The translations under genes and the position numbers were made by a program. 64,000 nt of DNA, taken from contig JAEOAD010002232.1 of assembly GCA_036365145.1 (NCBI GenBank), forward strand, positions 2,611,001 through 2,675,000. Direction: 5' to 3'. Origin of the DNA: Orientallactaga sibirica (lineage: Eukaryota > Chordata > Mammalia > Rodentia > Dipodidae). The notes under the pieces are model-generated. The model did not search any database. It worked only from the letters and a program-made list of their open reading frames with translations, and was not told where the DNA came from. Every line of letters begins with the position of its first letter. The stretch's first letter is position 1. Positions 43,386 to 55,559 of this stretch are shown here, piece after piece.

Positions 43386-45036
43386 TCTGAGTTTCACTCA
43401 GAGCATTTCCTATGGGTCCTGTTAGGGAGGTGGTGCCTGGCCTGCGGGGAGGGGAATGACTGGAAGGGGTGTGGGCTGAAAGCATGGAACAGGAGGCTGT
43501 GGAGGCTGCTTGGGTGGCTTTGCTGTTGGCCGTGGCACAGTGGGCCTGGTCACAGATGGAAGCTTTCAGGAGGGGAGCAGCTGGGAAATCCCCATGGTTA
43601 TTGTGCAGGGCAACTCCATGTGGGTGAGTCAGTGTGGGTCAGGTGACCAGGGACTTGCCCTGGATCTACTCCGTGGGCAGGAAGCTAACCTCAGTGCACT
43701 CTCCAATGGTCCGAAGGGAAAGCAGTGCTTCATCTCCATCATCTCAGACATTGCTTGGTTTTCCCCCAGGTGGGTTCTCATGGAAAACAAGGCAGCCTCC
43801 CCAAGTCCCACAGGATTGCCTTCTTTGCTTCTGCCCCTGGCTGGGGCTGTGACACCATCATTTGGCAAACATGGTTTCCCAAATCTTGGGCATGGCCCTG
43901 TGCACTTGAGAAGCAACTACAGGAATTTGGGGACAGGAAAGAAGGACGGTGATCTCTGTGGGGTTGGGATGTCATCCTTAGACGGGACAGGAGTGACTAG
44001 GGAGACCTTCGTGGAACTCTTGTGCTAGGTTTGGAGCGCAAGGGCGAGGGTGCCAGTCATGGACGCTGGGCTGCATGCTTAAGTTTGAGATCGTTCATGT
44101 CAATGTTGCAAAGAGACCCACCACCATTCCCTCCCACTTCTCTCTCTGGGGTGACTTCAGTGACTAAGAGTGGCATAAATCTCCAAGGTCAGGCAGACTC
44201 TCCTGTCAGCTCGCCTTTCCTCACTGTGACATTGCTTTGCTACCTACACATTATGCCTCTGGCCCACGTGCAAAATAGAGGGGAGGTGGGTTCCCTTACT
44301 CTTCCTCCCGGTGGTACATGGCACGACAGGGCAGACCACTCAGCAAAAGGCCCACAAAATCTTCCCCAGGGAAGTTTCCCTCAAGCTCTGGTGTTCTCAT
44401 TCAGCCTGTCAAGCCTCACCGTTGAGACTACAGGAGGAAGAATCTCAGTCATTCCACAAAACCAAATGCTTCTGAGTTCCCAGAAATGGAGGGAGGGCAG
44501 CACCAGGAGAGGATGGAAGTAGACCCCCCCCCCCCCCCGCCCAGCTTTCCTGAGTGTCTCTGGGTTGCAATGCCCAGGGGAGGATGTGACAGCCGGAAAC
44601 GTGGCACTTGGAGCTGCTGCAAAAGCAAACCACAACCAAACCAGTGAATGCTTTTTTTTTTTTCCCAGACACTGCAAACAGCCCTGCCCGCTGGAGAGTG
44701 CCAGGCGGGCTGACAGAGGAGGAGGGCGGCAGTTTCCAGGGCTCCTCTGCTGTCAGGGACCCTCAAGATTGATGCTCCCTTTTCCAGAGAGGAGGCCAGA
44801 AACCTTGCAGGACGAGAGCCTGGGAGGAGTTCAGCTTTTGGAGAGCTTGGCACCGCTTTGTCTTTCGCCCCCAGGGCCTAGGATCTGAGAGCAGCCCAGG
44901 AGTGTTGGCAAGAGGCCGTGTTTCGACTGGCACTCTCTGCCGTAGTGGAGGAAGCCAACCAGGCCGGACATCCTGTGCCAGTTTGGGAGGCTGGGAGCGC
45001 CCTTCAGAGAAGTCCCAGCCCCCTGCACAGACACAC

Positions 45037-45057
45037 ACTTTCATTTAGAATGAAAGT
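45037..45057. repeat. Perfect 9-bp inverted repeat
   Basis: ACTTTCATT, TAG, AATGAAAGT: a palindrome with a 3-base centre in single-copy DNA. Could be a dimeric factor site; no factor is assigned. Confidence 0.85.
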
Positions 45058-45447
45058 CTTGGCTCTAAAACAAGCGCCAGATGTGACTTTAAGAAGGTAC
45101 ACAAGGAGCAGCGTTTCACCAGCTAGGGGATTTGGCGTAGTCTAGACTTTGAGGGTGCCATCATCAACTGGCCACCCCATGAAGTTCTGAATTCATCTAA
45201 ACCACTTCCTGATGGAAGGGTCTCATTACAGAGAAGTCAGTCAAAGGCTTGGAGCGTCTCCTCATGTGGTTAGATCTGATGAAGGACTGGCATTTGTTTC
45301 CCTGAGCCTTGGGGTGAGGGAACAGGAGCGGTTGTAGGAAGGTCCCAGGATAAGGAGCGAAATGGAATTCTGTCCAGGCCAGCAAGCAATCCACTGCTTC
45401 TAGCTCCAAGATTCTAAATAAGGGTGCCCAAGTGAAAGTGAAGATTT

Positions 45448-45490
45448 TATATTTTTAAAAAAATTTATTTATTTATTTTCAAGCAGAGAG

Positions 45491-45529
<39 letters not shown>

Positions 45530-45715
45530 GAAGGAGATAGTGTATGTGGGCAGAGAGTGTATGGGTATGCCAGGGCTTCTAGCTATTGCAAACAAACTCC
45601 AGATGCATGTGCCACTTTGTTCATCTGGCTTTACATGGGTACTGGGTAGGAACCCAGGTCATTAGTGTTTGCAGGCAAATGTCTTAATTGCTGAGCCATT
45701 TCCTCAGCCCTGCAG
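45448..45715 (-). repeat. DIP-like SINE at the 3' end of the L1
   Basis: GA microsatellite of about 40 bases, body, head CATTTCCTCAGCCC. Confidence 0.83.
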
Positions 45716-48700
45716 GTTATGTTTGATTTTTCTTTTCATTTAATTTTCTTTCTTTTTAAAACCTTTTTCTTACTGACAACTTCCATAATTATAGATAATA
45801 AACTATGATATTTCCCTTCCCTCCCTCACTTTCCCCTTCACAAATGCACTGTTCATCATATCCCTTCCTACTCTCAATTAGTCTCTCTTTATTTCAATGT
45901 CATCATTGTTTCCTCCGATTATGAGGGTCTTGTGAAGAGAGTAGCAGACACTGCGAAGCCATGAATATCCAAGCCAATTTCTGTCTGAACGATTGCATTG
46001 TAAGCAGTCCTACCCTTCCTTTGGCTCTTACATTCTTGCTGCCACCTTTTCCACAACGGACCCTGTGCCTTGGAAGGTGTGATAGAGATGTTTCGGTGCT
46101 GAGCATTCCTCTGTCACTTCTTCTCAGCACTAAGGTCCTTTTGAATCATTACCGTGATAACCACCATCTGAAAAGAGAAGCTTCTCTAACCAAAAGTGAG
46201 CGTAGCATTAATTTATGGGTATTGATGTTAGGAAATATGCTTACAGGGCAGTTTGGTGAGCATAATATATGCATTTAACCAGGCAAGGGTAAGCGTTATA
46301 CTCTTAGGGTTCATAACCTTCCCTGCTATAGGCTTTTGACTAGGTTTTCAGTATCAGACATGTATTCCCTCCCATGGAATGGGTCTCCCGTCCAATAAGA
46401 GAGCAGTTGGTTTCCCCCAGAGCAGATATGCCACAGTTGCACCTGTTCAGTCATTTGGCCTGACTGACCAAACCCAAGGCTATTAGTGTCCACTGTTTTC
46501 ACCACTGATGACTTCTCTCTCCCATATGGCTGCATGCAGTGCAGCTTTTTCCAGCTTTCTGTCAGCTGGTCTACAGGGAAGATGTTTTCAGCTTAGCCCC
46601 AGCTTGATTTCTCAGTGACCTTGCAGCCCAAGCATGTTGAGTCTTCAGCAATAGGGTCTTACCATTTATTCTTGGTGGGAAACCAAGAGCCTTGGCAATG
46701 ACGTATAATGTTTTGGGGGGCATCAGTAACCTTCCTTTCCAACAACTCACTGGAAGGTATCCCATTCTCGGCACTGAAATATTTATAGTAATAATTTATG
46801 GTTTCTGGGTGCACCATTCTCCAAAAAAGTAGATTTCCATATGGCTATTCATATCCTCTTAAATTTTGATTAATCCTCCCCTCACCTTTCCTTTACTCAA
46901 TCTCTTTTCCTGACTTCACTTAGGCCATTCCACCCCCAGTAATCTATTCATCTACTTAAATAGGTGGATTACCATCTCCTTAAGTCCTCCCCTTTCTTCC
47001 CTCCCTTATAGCCCCTTTATAACTTACTGACCTCTGTTACTTATTTTTACTTCAACTCATGTATGAGTCTAAACATTTGTAGCTAGGATCCACATATGAG
47101 AGATAACATTCAACATTTGGCTAACTGGGCCTAGGGTACCTCACTTAGTATAATCCTTTCCAGATCCATCCATTTCCCTGCAAATTTCATAATTTCATTT
47201 TTCTTTACTGCTGAATAGAACTCCATTGTGTAAATGTACCACATCTTTATTATCTATTCACCTGTTGAGGGACATCTAGGCTGGTTCCATTTCCTAGCTT
47301 TTGTGAAAAGAGTGGCAATAAACATGGTTGTGCAAGTATCTCTGTGGTAGTGAGACAAGGATATATGCCTAGAAGTGCATAGTTGGGTCATATGGTAAAT
47401 CTACTTTTAGCTGTCTCAGGAACCTCCATACTGATTTCCACAATGGCTGTACCAGTTTACATTCCCACCAACAGTGTAGAAGGGGTTCCCTTACCTGCAT
47501 CCTTGTCAGCATTTATTGTCATTTGTTTTCTTGATGATAGATGATAGCCATTCTGACAGGAGTGAGATGGAATCTCAAAGTAGTTTTAATTTGCATTTCC
47601 CTGATGGCTAAGGATGTAGAACACTTTTTTAGATGTTTATATGCCATCTTTATGTCATCTTTTGAGAACTCTCTAGTTCCATAGCCTATTTTTTAATTGG
47701 GTTGTTTGATTTCTTATTGTTTAGTTTTTTGAGTTCTTTGTATATTCTGAATATTAATTCTCTGTCAGATGTATAGCTGGCAAAGATTTTCTCCCACCCT
47801 TTAGGTTGTCTCTTTGCTCTATTCACAGTGTAATTTCATGAGATCCCAGTGGTTGAACAGTGCCTCTGTTTCCTGAGCAACTGGAGTTACATTCAGAAAG
47901 TCACTGTCTATGCCAATATGTTGAAGAGTTTCCCCTACTTTTTCCTCTAGCAGTTTCAGAGTTTCGGGTCTGATATTAAGGTCCATGATCTATTTGGACT
48001 TGATTCTTGTGCATGGAGAGAGGCAAGGATCTATTTTCATCCTTGAACATATAGATATCCACTTTTCCCAGCGCCATTTGTTAAAGAGGCTGTCTTTTCT
48101 CCAATGAATATTTTTAGCATTTTTGTCAAAAATCAAATGGCTGTAGCTGCCTGGATTTACATCTGGGTCCTGTATTCTGTTCCATTGATCTGTGTGTCTG
48201 TCTTTGTGACAGTACCATACTGTTTTTGTTACTATGGCTCTGTAATATAGCTTAAAATCATGTATGGTGATACCACCAGACTTATTTTCATTGTTCAAAA
48301 TTGTTTTGGATATTCAAGGTTTTTGTTGCTTCCAAATGAATTTTAGGATTTTTTTTTCCATTTCTGTGAAGAATGCCTTTGGGATTTTGATGAGGATTCC
48401 ATTAAATGTGTAGCTTGCTTTTGGTAAGATTGACATTTTCACAATATTGGTTATTCCAAATCAAGAACATGGGATGTCTTTCCATTTCCTGGAATCTTCT
48501 GCAATTTCTCTCTTGAGTATTTTTAAAGTTTTCATTGGAGAGATCCTTCACTTCCTTGGTTAGGTTTATTCCAAGGTACTTTATTATTGTTTTTTGATAC
48601 AATTGTGAATTGGAGAAATTCACTGATTTCATCCTCTGCATGTTTGTTGTTAGTATATAGGAAAGCTACTGATTTCTCTGTATTTATTTTCTATCCTGCT

Positions 48701-49117
48701 ATATTGCTAAAAGTGTTTTTCATCTCTAACAGTTTGCTGGTAGAGTCTTTATGGTCCTTTATGTATAGAATCTTATCATCTGCAAATAATGATAATTTGA
48801 TCTCTTCCTTTCCAATTTGCATCACTTTTATGTGTGTCTCTTGCCTTATTGCTATAGCTCAGACTTCCAGTACTATATTAAATAAAATCAGGACAGTGGA
48901 TACCCTTGTCTTGTTCCTAATTTTAGTGGAAAAGTTTCAAGTTTTGCCCCATTTAATATTATGCTGGCTGTAGGTTTGTCATAAATATTTATTATGTTGG
49001 CATATGTTCCTTCTACTACTAGTTTCTTTAGGATTTTTATCATGAAGCAATGTTGGATTTTGTTAAATGCCTTTACTGCATCTATTGAGATCATCATATG
49101 ATTTTTATCCTCAGTTC

Positions 49118-49262
49118 TTCTTCTTCTTCTTTATTTTTTTTTTTTTTTTTTTTTTTGAGGTAGGGTCTCACTCTAGCCCAGGCTGACCTGGAATTCACTA
49201 TGTAGTCTCAGGGTGGCCTCGAACTCATGGTGATTCTCCTACCTCTGCCTCCTGAATGCTCC
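49118..49262 (-). repeat. B1 SINE in the L1, 5'-truncated
   Basis: (TTC)n and poly-T, body to CTGCCTCCTGAATGCT; the usual GGGATTAAAGGCGTG end is absent. CCTCAGT flanks both sides. Confidence 0.88.
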
Positions 49263-49451
49263 TCAGTCCATTTATGTAGTGTATATATTTATTGAACTGT
49301 GTGTGTTGAACCATCCCTGCATCTCTGAAATAAAGCCTACTTAGGCTGAATGATTTTTTTTGATATATTATTATATTCTGTTTGCCAATATTTTGCTGAG
49401 AACTTTTGCATCTATGTTCATGAAGGAGATTGGTCTAGAATTTTCTTTTCT

Positions 49452-49671
49452 TTTTTAAAAAATATTTTATTTTTATTTATTTATGTATTTGACAGAGAAA
49501 GAGGGGGAGAGAGAGAATGGGTGCTCCAGGGCCTCCAGCCACTGCAAATGAACTCCAGACATGTGAGCCCCCTTGTGCATCTGGCTAACGTGGGTCCTGG
49601 GGAATCGAACCTGGGTCCTTTGGCTTTCAGGCAAATGCCTTGACCAATAAGCCATCCCTCCAGCCCCAATT
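49452..49671 (-). repeat. DIP-like SINE in the L1
   Basis: Reverse copy with head CATCCCTCCAGCCCC. AATTTTCTTTT occurs on both sides, so the target-site duplication is intact. Confidence 0.9.
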
Positions 49672-50783
49672 TTCTTTTTTTGCTCTGTCTTTGTCTGATT
49701 TTGGTATCAGAGTGATGTTGGCTTTGTAGAAGGAGTTTGGTAGAATTCCTTCCTTTTCTATTTTATGCTAAAGTTTGAGAAGCATTCATGTTAATTCTTT
49801 TGTGAAAGTCTGGTAAAATTAATCAGTGAATCCATCTGAGCCTGGACGTATTTTAGTTGGGAGATTTTTTAAAAAAATATCTGCTTGGATCTCTGTACTT
49901 GTTTATAGGTCTGTTTAAATGATTTATCTCATCTTGACTTAATTTTGGTAGGTCATATAAATCAAGAAAATCATCCATTTCTTTCAGATTTTCAAACTTA
50001 GTGGAGCATATGTTCTTATGATTTTCTAAATTTCTTTGGTATCTGTTGTAATGGTGTCTTTTTCATCTCTAATTTTGTTAATTTGTGTCTCTTTTCTCTT
50101 TCTTTTGGTCAGATTTGCTAAGGGTTTATCAGTGTTGTTTATTCTTTTAAAGAACCAACTCTTTGTTTCACTGATTCTTTGTATTTATTTTTCTATTTTT
50201 TTAATTTCTTTAAATTTATTATTATTATTATTATTCTTTATTATTATTATTATTTTTTTACTATCTATTGATTTTTGGTTTGCTCTGGTCTTCTTTTTCC
50301 AAGACCTTAACATGAAGCATTAAGTTGTTTACTTGCAACCTTTCTAATTTTCTAACATAGGCACTTAAAGCTATAAATTTCCCCCTTAGGACTGCCTTTT
50401 TTTTGGTCCCAAAGGTTTTGGTATGTTGTATTCTCATCACCATTTGATTCTATGAATTTTTTGATTTCATTTTTGATTTCTTCAGTGACCCATTCATCAT
50501 TCAGTAGTGTACTGTTTAGTTTCTGTGATTTTGTGTATGCTTTATAGTTTTTCTTGTTGTTGATTTGTAGTTTAATCCCATTGTGATCAGATAGAGTACA
50601 AGGAAGTATTTCAATTTTCCTGTATTTCTTAAGATTTACTTTGTGTTTTAATATATGGTCTATTTTATGGAATGTTCCATGTGCTGCTGAGAAGAATGTG
50701 TATTCTGCAGCATTTGAATGAAATGTTCTGTAGATATCTGTTAGGTCCATTTGTTCTGTGACATTATTTAATTCACATATCTC

Positions 50784-51131
50784 TGTTTCAGTCAAGTTCA
50801 CATTGCTGCAGAAATCACCCAACCAAGAGCAGCTTATGGGAAAAAAGGTTTATTTTTGCTTACAGACTTTGAGGGGAAGCTCCATGATGACAGGGAAAAA
50901 TGACGACATGGGCAGAGGGTGGACATCACCCGCTGGCCAACATCAGGTGGACAACAGCAACAGGAGAGTGTGCCAAACACTGGCAAGGGGAAACTGGCTA
51001 TAATACACATAAGCTGGCCCTCAACAATACATTGCCTCCAGGAAGCGTTAATTCCCAAATCACCATCAGCTAGGAACCTAGCATTCAGAACATCTAAGTT
51101 TATGGGAGACACCTGAATCAAACCACCCCAG
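50784..51131 (-). mobile_element. ORR1-like MaLR LTR in L1 ORF2
   Basis: On the minus strand it runs from TGGGGTGGTTTGATTCAGGT through CCAGTGTTTGGCACACTCTC to an AAAATAAACC polyadenylation region and GCTGCTCTTGGTTGGGTGAT. It is full-length for a solo LTR (about 345 bp). CTCTGTTT occurs at both junctions, but the expected 5-bp duplication cannot be fixed. Confidence 0.88.
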
Positions 51132-51908
51132 TCCCTCTGTTTCTTTTTTTGCCAGAATGACTTGTCAATTGATGAGAGTGGCACACTGAAGTCACCAATT
51201 ATAATTGTGCTTGGTGTTATCTGTGATTTTAAGTCTAATAGTGTTTGTTTGATGAAATTGGGAACATCCATGTTAGGTGCATACAGGTTTAAAATTATAA
51301 TGTCTTCCTGTTGGAGTGTTCCTTTAATCAATATAAAGTGACCTTCTTTATCTTTCCTCATTAATGTTGGTTTGAAATCTATCCTGTCATATATTAGGAA
51401 AGCAACACCAGCTTGTTTTCTAGGCCCATTTATTTGAAATACTGTGTTCCATTCTTTCACCCTAAGATAGCATCTATCTTCTATGGAAAGGTGAGTTTCT
51501 TGGAGACAACAAACAGAAGGATCCTGCCTTTTAATCTTGTCTGCAAGCCTGTGTCTTTTGGTTGGGGCATTGAGGTCATTTTGATTTATTATTGAAAGGT
51601 ATGTATTTACTCTTGCCATTCTTCTTGTTTTGTAGTGCTTCCTATTTTTCATTTAGTCTCTTTCATTCTATTGTTTGAATATGTTTTACTTTTTCCTCTT
51701 TCCTCCTGTGTGTGTGCTTCCCTTACTCTTCAGCATTGAGGATCCCTTCAAGTATTTTCTGTAGAGCTGGTTTAGTGGTCACATACTCCTTTAGCTTGTT
51801 TTTGTTGTGGAATGTCTTTATTTCTCCATCAACTTGGATGGATAGCTTTGCTAGATAAAGTAATTTTGGTTGACAGTTATTATCTTTCAGAACTTGGAAT
51901 ACATCATT

Positions 51909-52241
51909 CTAAGCCCTTCTGGCTTTTAAAGTTTGTGTTGAGTCATCTGTTGTTATCCTGATGGGTTTGCCTTTATAAGTGGCTTGCTGTTTCTGTCTAA
52001 CTGCTTTTAGTATATTTTCTTTGGTTTGAGTGTTTAATAGTTTAATTATAATATGGTAAGGAGAAGTTCTTTCCTGTTTTTGTCTGTTTGGTGTTCTAAA
52101 AGCTTCTTGAATCTTCACTGGCATCTCTTTCCCTGTTTGGGGGAAATTTTCTTCTGTGGTTTTGTCAAAAATACCTATTATGCCTTTGAAGTGAAATTCT
52201 TCTTCTACTATATGTTGAATTCTTATGATTGATGTCTTCAT
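51909..52241 (-). pseudogene. L1 ORF1 C-terminal remnant
   Basis: The 110-codon frame includes ENFPQTGKEMPVKIQEAF, RTPNRQKQERTSPYHIIIK and KGKPIRITTDDSTQTLKARR, the RNA-binding and C-terminal parts of L1 ORF1p. The N-terminal coiled-coil part is out of frame. ORF1p coats L1 RNA; this copy is truncated. Confidence 0.9.
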
Positions 52242-52624
52242 AGTGTCCTGAATGTCTTGAAATTCTCATTCATATCTTCCTATCAGCTTGCCTTTCTTTT
52301 CATTGGACTGTATTAGATCTGCCACCTGCTCTTCTTGTTTAGATATTCTGTTCTCTCCTTCATCCATTCTATTGGTGAGACTTTCTACAGAGTTTTATTT
52401 TATTTACTTTCTAGTACTTCTGATAAGTTTTTCTTCAGTATTTCTATTTACTTATTCATGTCTTTACTTCCTTATTTCATTAAATTGGTTTCCTGTGTTT
52501 TCTTTGCTTCCTTTGATTTCTTCTTTGATTCAGTTGAACATAGTTATAATCATTTTTATGAAATATTTCTCAGGCATTTCATCTAAATCAGTCTCACTGG
52601 AGGTCATTTCTGATTGATTTACAA

Positions 52625-53268
52625 TTTTTTTTAAGGAATATAAGACTATTTATTGACCACTGTTCACCATTATTTATGATAAAGTAAATAGAATACAGCT
52701 GGATAACATTCTGATCCTACAAAGATCTTTTCTTGGGTTCTGTTGAATCAGTGACCCAAATACTAATAAGAATTGAGCCTACATGTGAGGAATGAGTCAG
52801 GATAAAGAAGTATGCAGGTCAGTAACTCACAGTATCAAGTTTTGTGCCAATAGTCCCTAAACTGCCAACATTTCTAACCATGATCACATATCTATGCATT
52901 GTCTTAGAAATTCTACGAGCTGCAATTTTTAGCATAGATTTTAGCTTTCAGCACAGGAATGATTTCATAGACTTGTATAGTCTTGTTCCATTAAAAAAAC
53001 TGGGATTTGTCTAGTTTCCCTGATTGAATGAAGAATTATTTCATTAGTAAAATTTTGCAAATATATTATTGAATTTATGTGAGAATATAAATATAAATAT
53101 ATAAAAATATAAATATATAAAACTCTGATGTGGCTGCCTTTTAAATCATCCAACCTAAACTATCCAATTAACTATAGAATCATCTAATTTCAAAGGTCAT
53201 GGCTTCAGGAAAAATCTAAAGTTAACCTGAAGTTATGAATTCTCATATCATCATAGAAAGAACCATTT

Positions 53269-53314
<46 letters not shown>

Positions 53315-53905
53315 ACACAACAAAACAGAAGGTCCTTTTCACCAGTTAGAAGGAATGATTCCCTAACATTTAGAAAAAGACTTGATATACCAGTCTTGTT
53401 CCAGTGATCTTGATGCAAAAAATAAAATACAATAAAATAATTCTGACAACTGTCAATATGTTCAAAACTACATTAGAATGTAGTTATTTTTCATACCAGT
53501 AATTGAATTTTTAATTAGTTCATTAGTAAAATTATATATATATATATATATTGCAAATGATTATAGCTTCATCTTTGGACCAGATTGCCAAGTAGTCTCT
53601 CTTCAAATATTCTGTTGTTGCCACCACCAAGCCTCATCAGAGTCCTTCCATTTCATGACAAACATCCATTTTCCACTGATATCTGTGGCACCAATTATTC
53701 GTTCAGTGATCTTGATTTGCAGCAGCAAAAATAAAATGTCAATAAAATACCATCTTTTCCTTTACAACTGTCAATTAAGAAATTTTCAAAACTGGACAAT
53801 CATTAGAATGTCAGCATCTTTACCCTTTCCATTTCAGGAAGTACTCCACCTTTCACGACATGTCGGACCAGTATTTTTTTTCTTCAGGCTTGCCTCTTTT
53901 TTAAA
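52625..53905 (-). pseudogene. CBX3 (HP1-gamma) processed pseudogene
   Basis: On the minus strand an intronless, frameshifted copy of CBX3 can be followed: a chromodomain piece VEYFLKWKG (53849-53824), a hinge trace with the bases GGAAAAGATGGTA, and a chromoshadow piece [12 protein letters not shown] (53705-53635). Then, after a deletion, GAAGAGAGACTACTTGGCA and GATGAAGCT come from the end of the reading frame. VEYFLKWKG separates CBX3 from CBX1 and CBX5, which have VEYLLKWKG. Behind it lie about 900 bp of 3' UTR-like sequence with AATAAA (rc, 52649-52654) and a short poly-A (52625-52632). CBX3 binds methylated H3K9 in heterochromatin; this copy cannot encode it. The 3' UTR assignment is inference. 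Confidence 0.82.
53271..53312. repeat. (CA)n microsatellite
   Basis: About 20 CA units followed by GTGCACACAAC, inside the CBX3 retrocopy region. Confidence 0.95.
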
Positions 53906-54041
53906 AACATTAAAAAAATATGTTATTTATTTATTTATTTTCCGGACCTCTAGATTCCCCTTGGCTGGGACCTGGATAATTGAACCTGGGTCCTTTGGCT
54001 CTGAAGGCAAGCACCTTAACTGCTAAGCCATCTCTCCAGCT
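53906..54041 (-). repeat. DIP-like SINE with central deletion
   Basis: The (TTTA)n tail joins GGACCTCTAG and then jumps to the B-box half; about 70 bp of body are missing. Head CATCTCTCCAGCTC. Confidence 0.82.
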
Positions 54042-54181
54042 CTCTCTTCAACTTTTTTACTCTTTCCATTCTGTTCCTTTCCCACCTTTTGCAAAGTAGT
54101 TTTATTGGAGGCCATTCTTTTAAATTACAGAGTGGAAGAGTTCACAACATCTGATGCTCCAGGCTGTGGGTCCTCAAATTT

Positions 54182-54421
54182 ATAATTTTTTCTTTCTCTC
54201 TAAGAGAAAGAAAGACACAGAGAGAGAGGTAGAGAGAGAGAGGGAGGGAGGGAGAGAATTGGTGTTCCAGGGCCTCAGCCACTGAAATCAGACTCCAGAC
54301 GCTTGCACAACCTAATGAGCCTCACCTTTGTGCATCTGGCTTATGTGAGATCTGGAGAGTTGAACATAGGTCCTTAGGCTTCACAGGCAAGTGACTTAAC
54401 TGCCAAGCTATCTCTCTAGCC
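54182..54421 (-). repeat. DIP-like SINE, variant C
   Basis: GA/GGGA tract, GACTCCAGACGCTTGCACAA, then GAGCCTCACCTTTGTGC as in the 34.7-kb copy. Head CTATCTCTCTAGCC. Confidence 0.78.
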
Positions 54422-55558
54422 TGGACTTATAATTTTTTGGTGGATCTATATTGTCTTGATTTTTCGTGTTTCTTGTGTTATAATGTAAAGATTTTGCATC
54501 TTGGGTTAGTTTGATGCTTGGGTTTTCTAATTATCTGCAGTATTTTTAGATGTGTAAATCTGATGTTATATATCTTCCTCATAGGAGCTTAAGATGCCAG
54601 GTGTGGCTCTTAAATGACTCTCAGAGTAACAGCAAAAGTGACCATAGGTGTTGGGTTTGCCTGCTATGCAAGTATGTTAGTAGGCTGGGTGGAACAAAAT
54701 ACAAGCAAATTCTAAAATTCAGCTGAACAATATACACATTCAATCAAAACTGGCATGGAGTATTATGTAAGAGTGGGTATTAAAACAAACAGATCATCTG
54801 ATCCCTAAGGATGTATGTTGCCCCACACCCTTAATCCTGTCAACTGGGATGCTGAGATTTCTGGTCTGTAAAGGGTTCCAGGGCAGTCTGTGGCTGATTG
54901 AGACCCTGCCCCCATGACTGACAGAAGAGACAAAGGCACTATAAATCAGGAAGCCACAAAGTACAACTCCAAAATCTAGCTTCTTCAAGAATGGCAAATC
55001 GACTATCCATCAGGTTTAACATATAACTTGCTCTGACATGGAAGGTTCAATTAGCACTTCCAAAGCAAACCTATAGATCAGTCTTTTTTGGTGGGTACTG
55101 ATCTGGTGTAAGTAGGCCCTATTACCTTTTGGGATGGCTTTGGTCTCAGTTGTGCAGCATGTGTGTTTGGGTCCCTCTTTATTATGCTGTGGGCTTAGGT
55201 AGGCTCGCTGGGTTCGTGGCTGCTCTGATCACCTGTGCTGTGTAGCTGAGAGCCCTTCCCCAGATCTCTGAGGTGCTTGCTGGTGACTGGGGGAGGGGAG
55301 GCTGTGGAGGGGGCCTGAAGTTGTACCAGAGCTGCATGGCTGGTCCCCACGATCGATCCTCTTCCTCATGAGCCGCTCAGCTGCTCCCTACTGTCTTCTC
55401 TGTTAGGTTTCTTGAGATTATGGTGTTTTTCACCTGGTTTCTGCAGTGGCACAAAGCCTGGTGGTTGCTGACAATTCCTTCTGTGGTTGATAAGTTTGGA
55501 GAAAGAATTTTTTGTTGTTTTTCCATAGATATTTGATTATCCTCAAAGTTGAATATAT
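54422..55558. other. Single-copy sequence, no gene seen
   Basis: No domain or splice-flanked frame. GACCCTGCCCCCATGACTGA near 54901 and neighbours could be a faint old SINE. Confidence 0.4.
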
Positions 55559-55559
55559 A

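Larger units (their letters stand above)
41086..45447. other. Repeat-poor single-copy region, 4.4 kb
   Basis: The longest stretch without recent SINEs. It holds a (GA)n tract near 41126-41168, G- and C-runs near 41935 and 44523-44538, a MIR trace at 43270-43385 and a perfect inverted repeat at 45037-45057. The longest frame (43510-44028, 172 codons, plus) starts mid-sequence and has no domain that I recognise; frames of similar length overlap it on both strands. No exon is supported. Confidence 0.45.
47990..51652 (-). pseudogene. L1 ORF2 (endonuclease, reverse transcriptase), broken
   Basis: The minus frames give, in order: an endonuclease N-terminus with QETHLS (51652 to about 51130), the endonuclease end with LSDHNGIKLQ (50822-50352), reverse transcriptase with [15 protein letters not shown] and GTRQGYPLS (49097-48888), and a C-terminus with [19 protein letters not shown] (48298-47990). 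ORF2p nicks target DNA and reverse transcribes its own RNA. Here an LTR, a DIP and a B1 and many lesions interrupt it, so no active protein is expected. Confidence 0.92.
45735..52620 (-). mobile_element. LINE-1, nearly full length, dead
   Basis: Read on the minus strand: ORF1 remnant near 52.6-51.9 kb, ORF2 from about 51.65 to 47.8 kb, then a long 3' UTR to a T-rich end near 45.74 kb. Without its three inserts it is about 6.2 kb, close to full length. The ORFs are broken by stops and frameshifts. The 5' UTR is not recognised, and the left edge of the CBX3 retrocopy follows directly. The 3' UTR is shared with the pieces at 17.4 and 57.4 kb. Confidence 0.9.

Noticed and set aside
43510..44028. 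172-codon plus frame, the longest outside repeats
   Set aside because: No domain, no splice context, and overlapping frames of similar size on both strands in a GC-richer stretch. It looks like chance.
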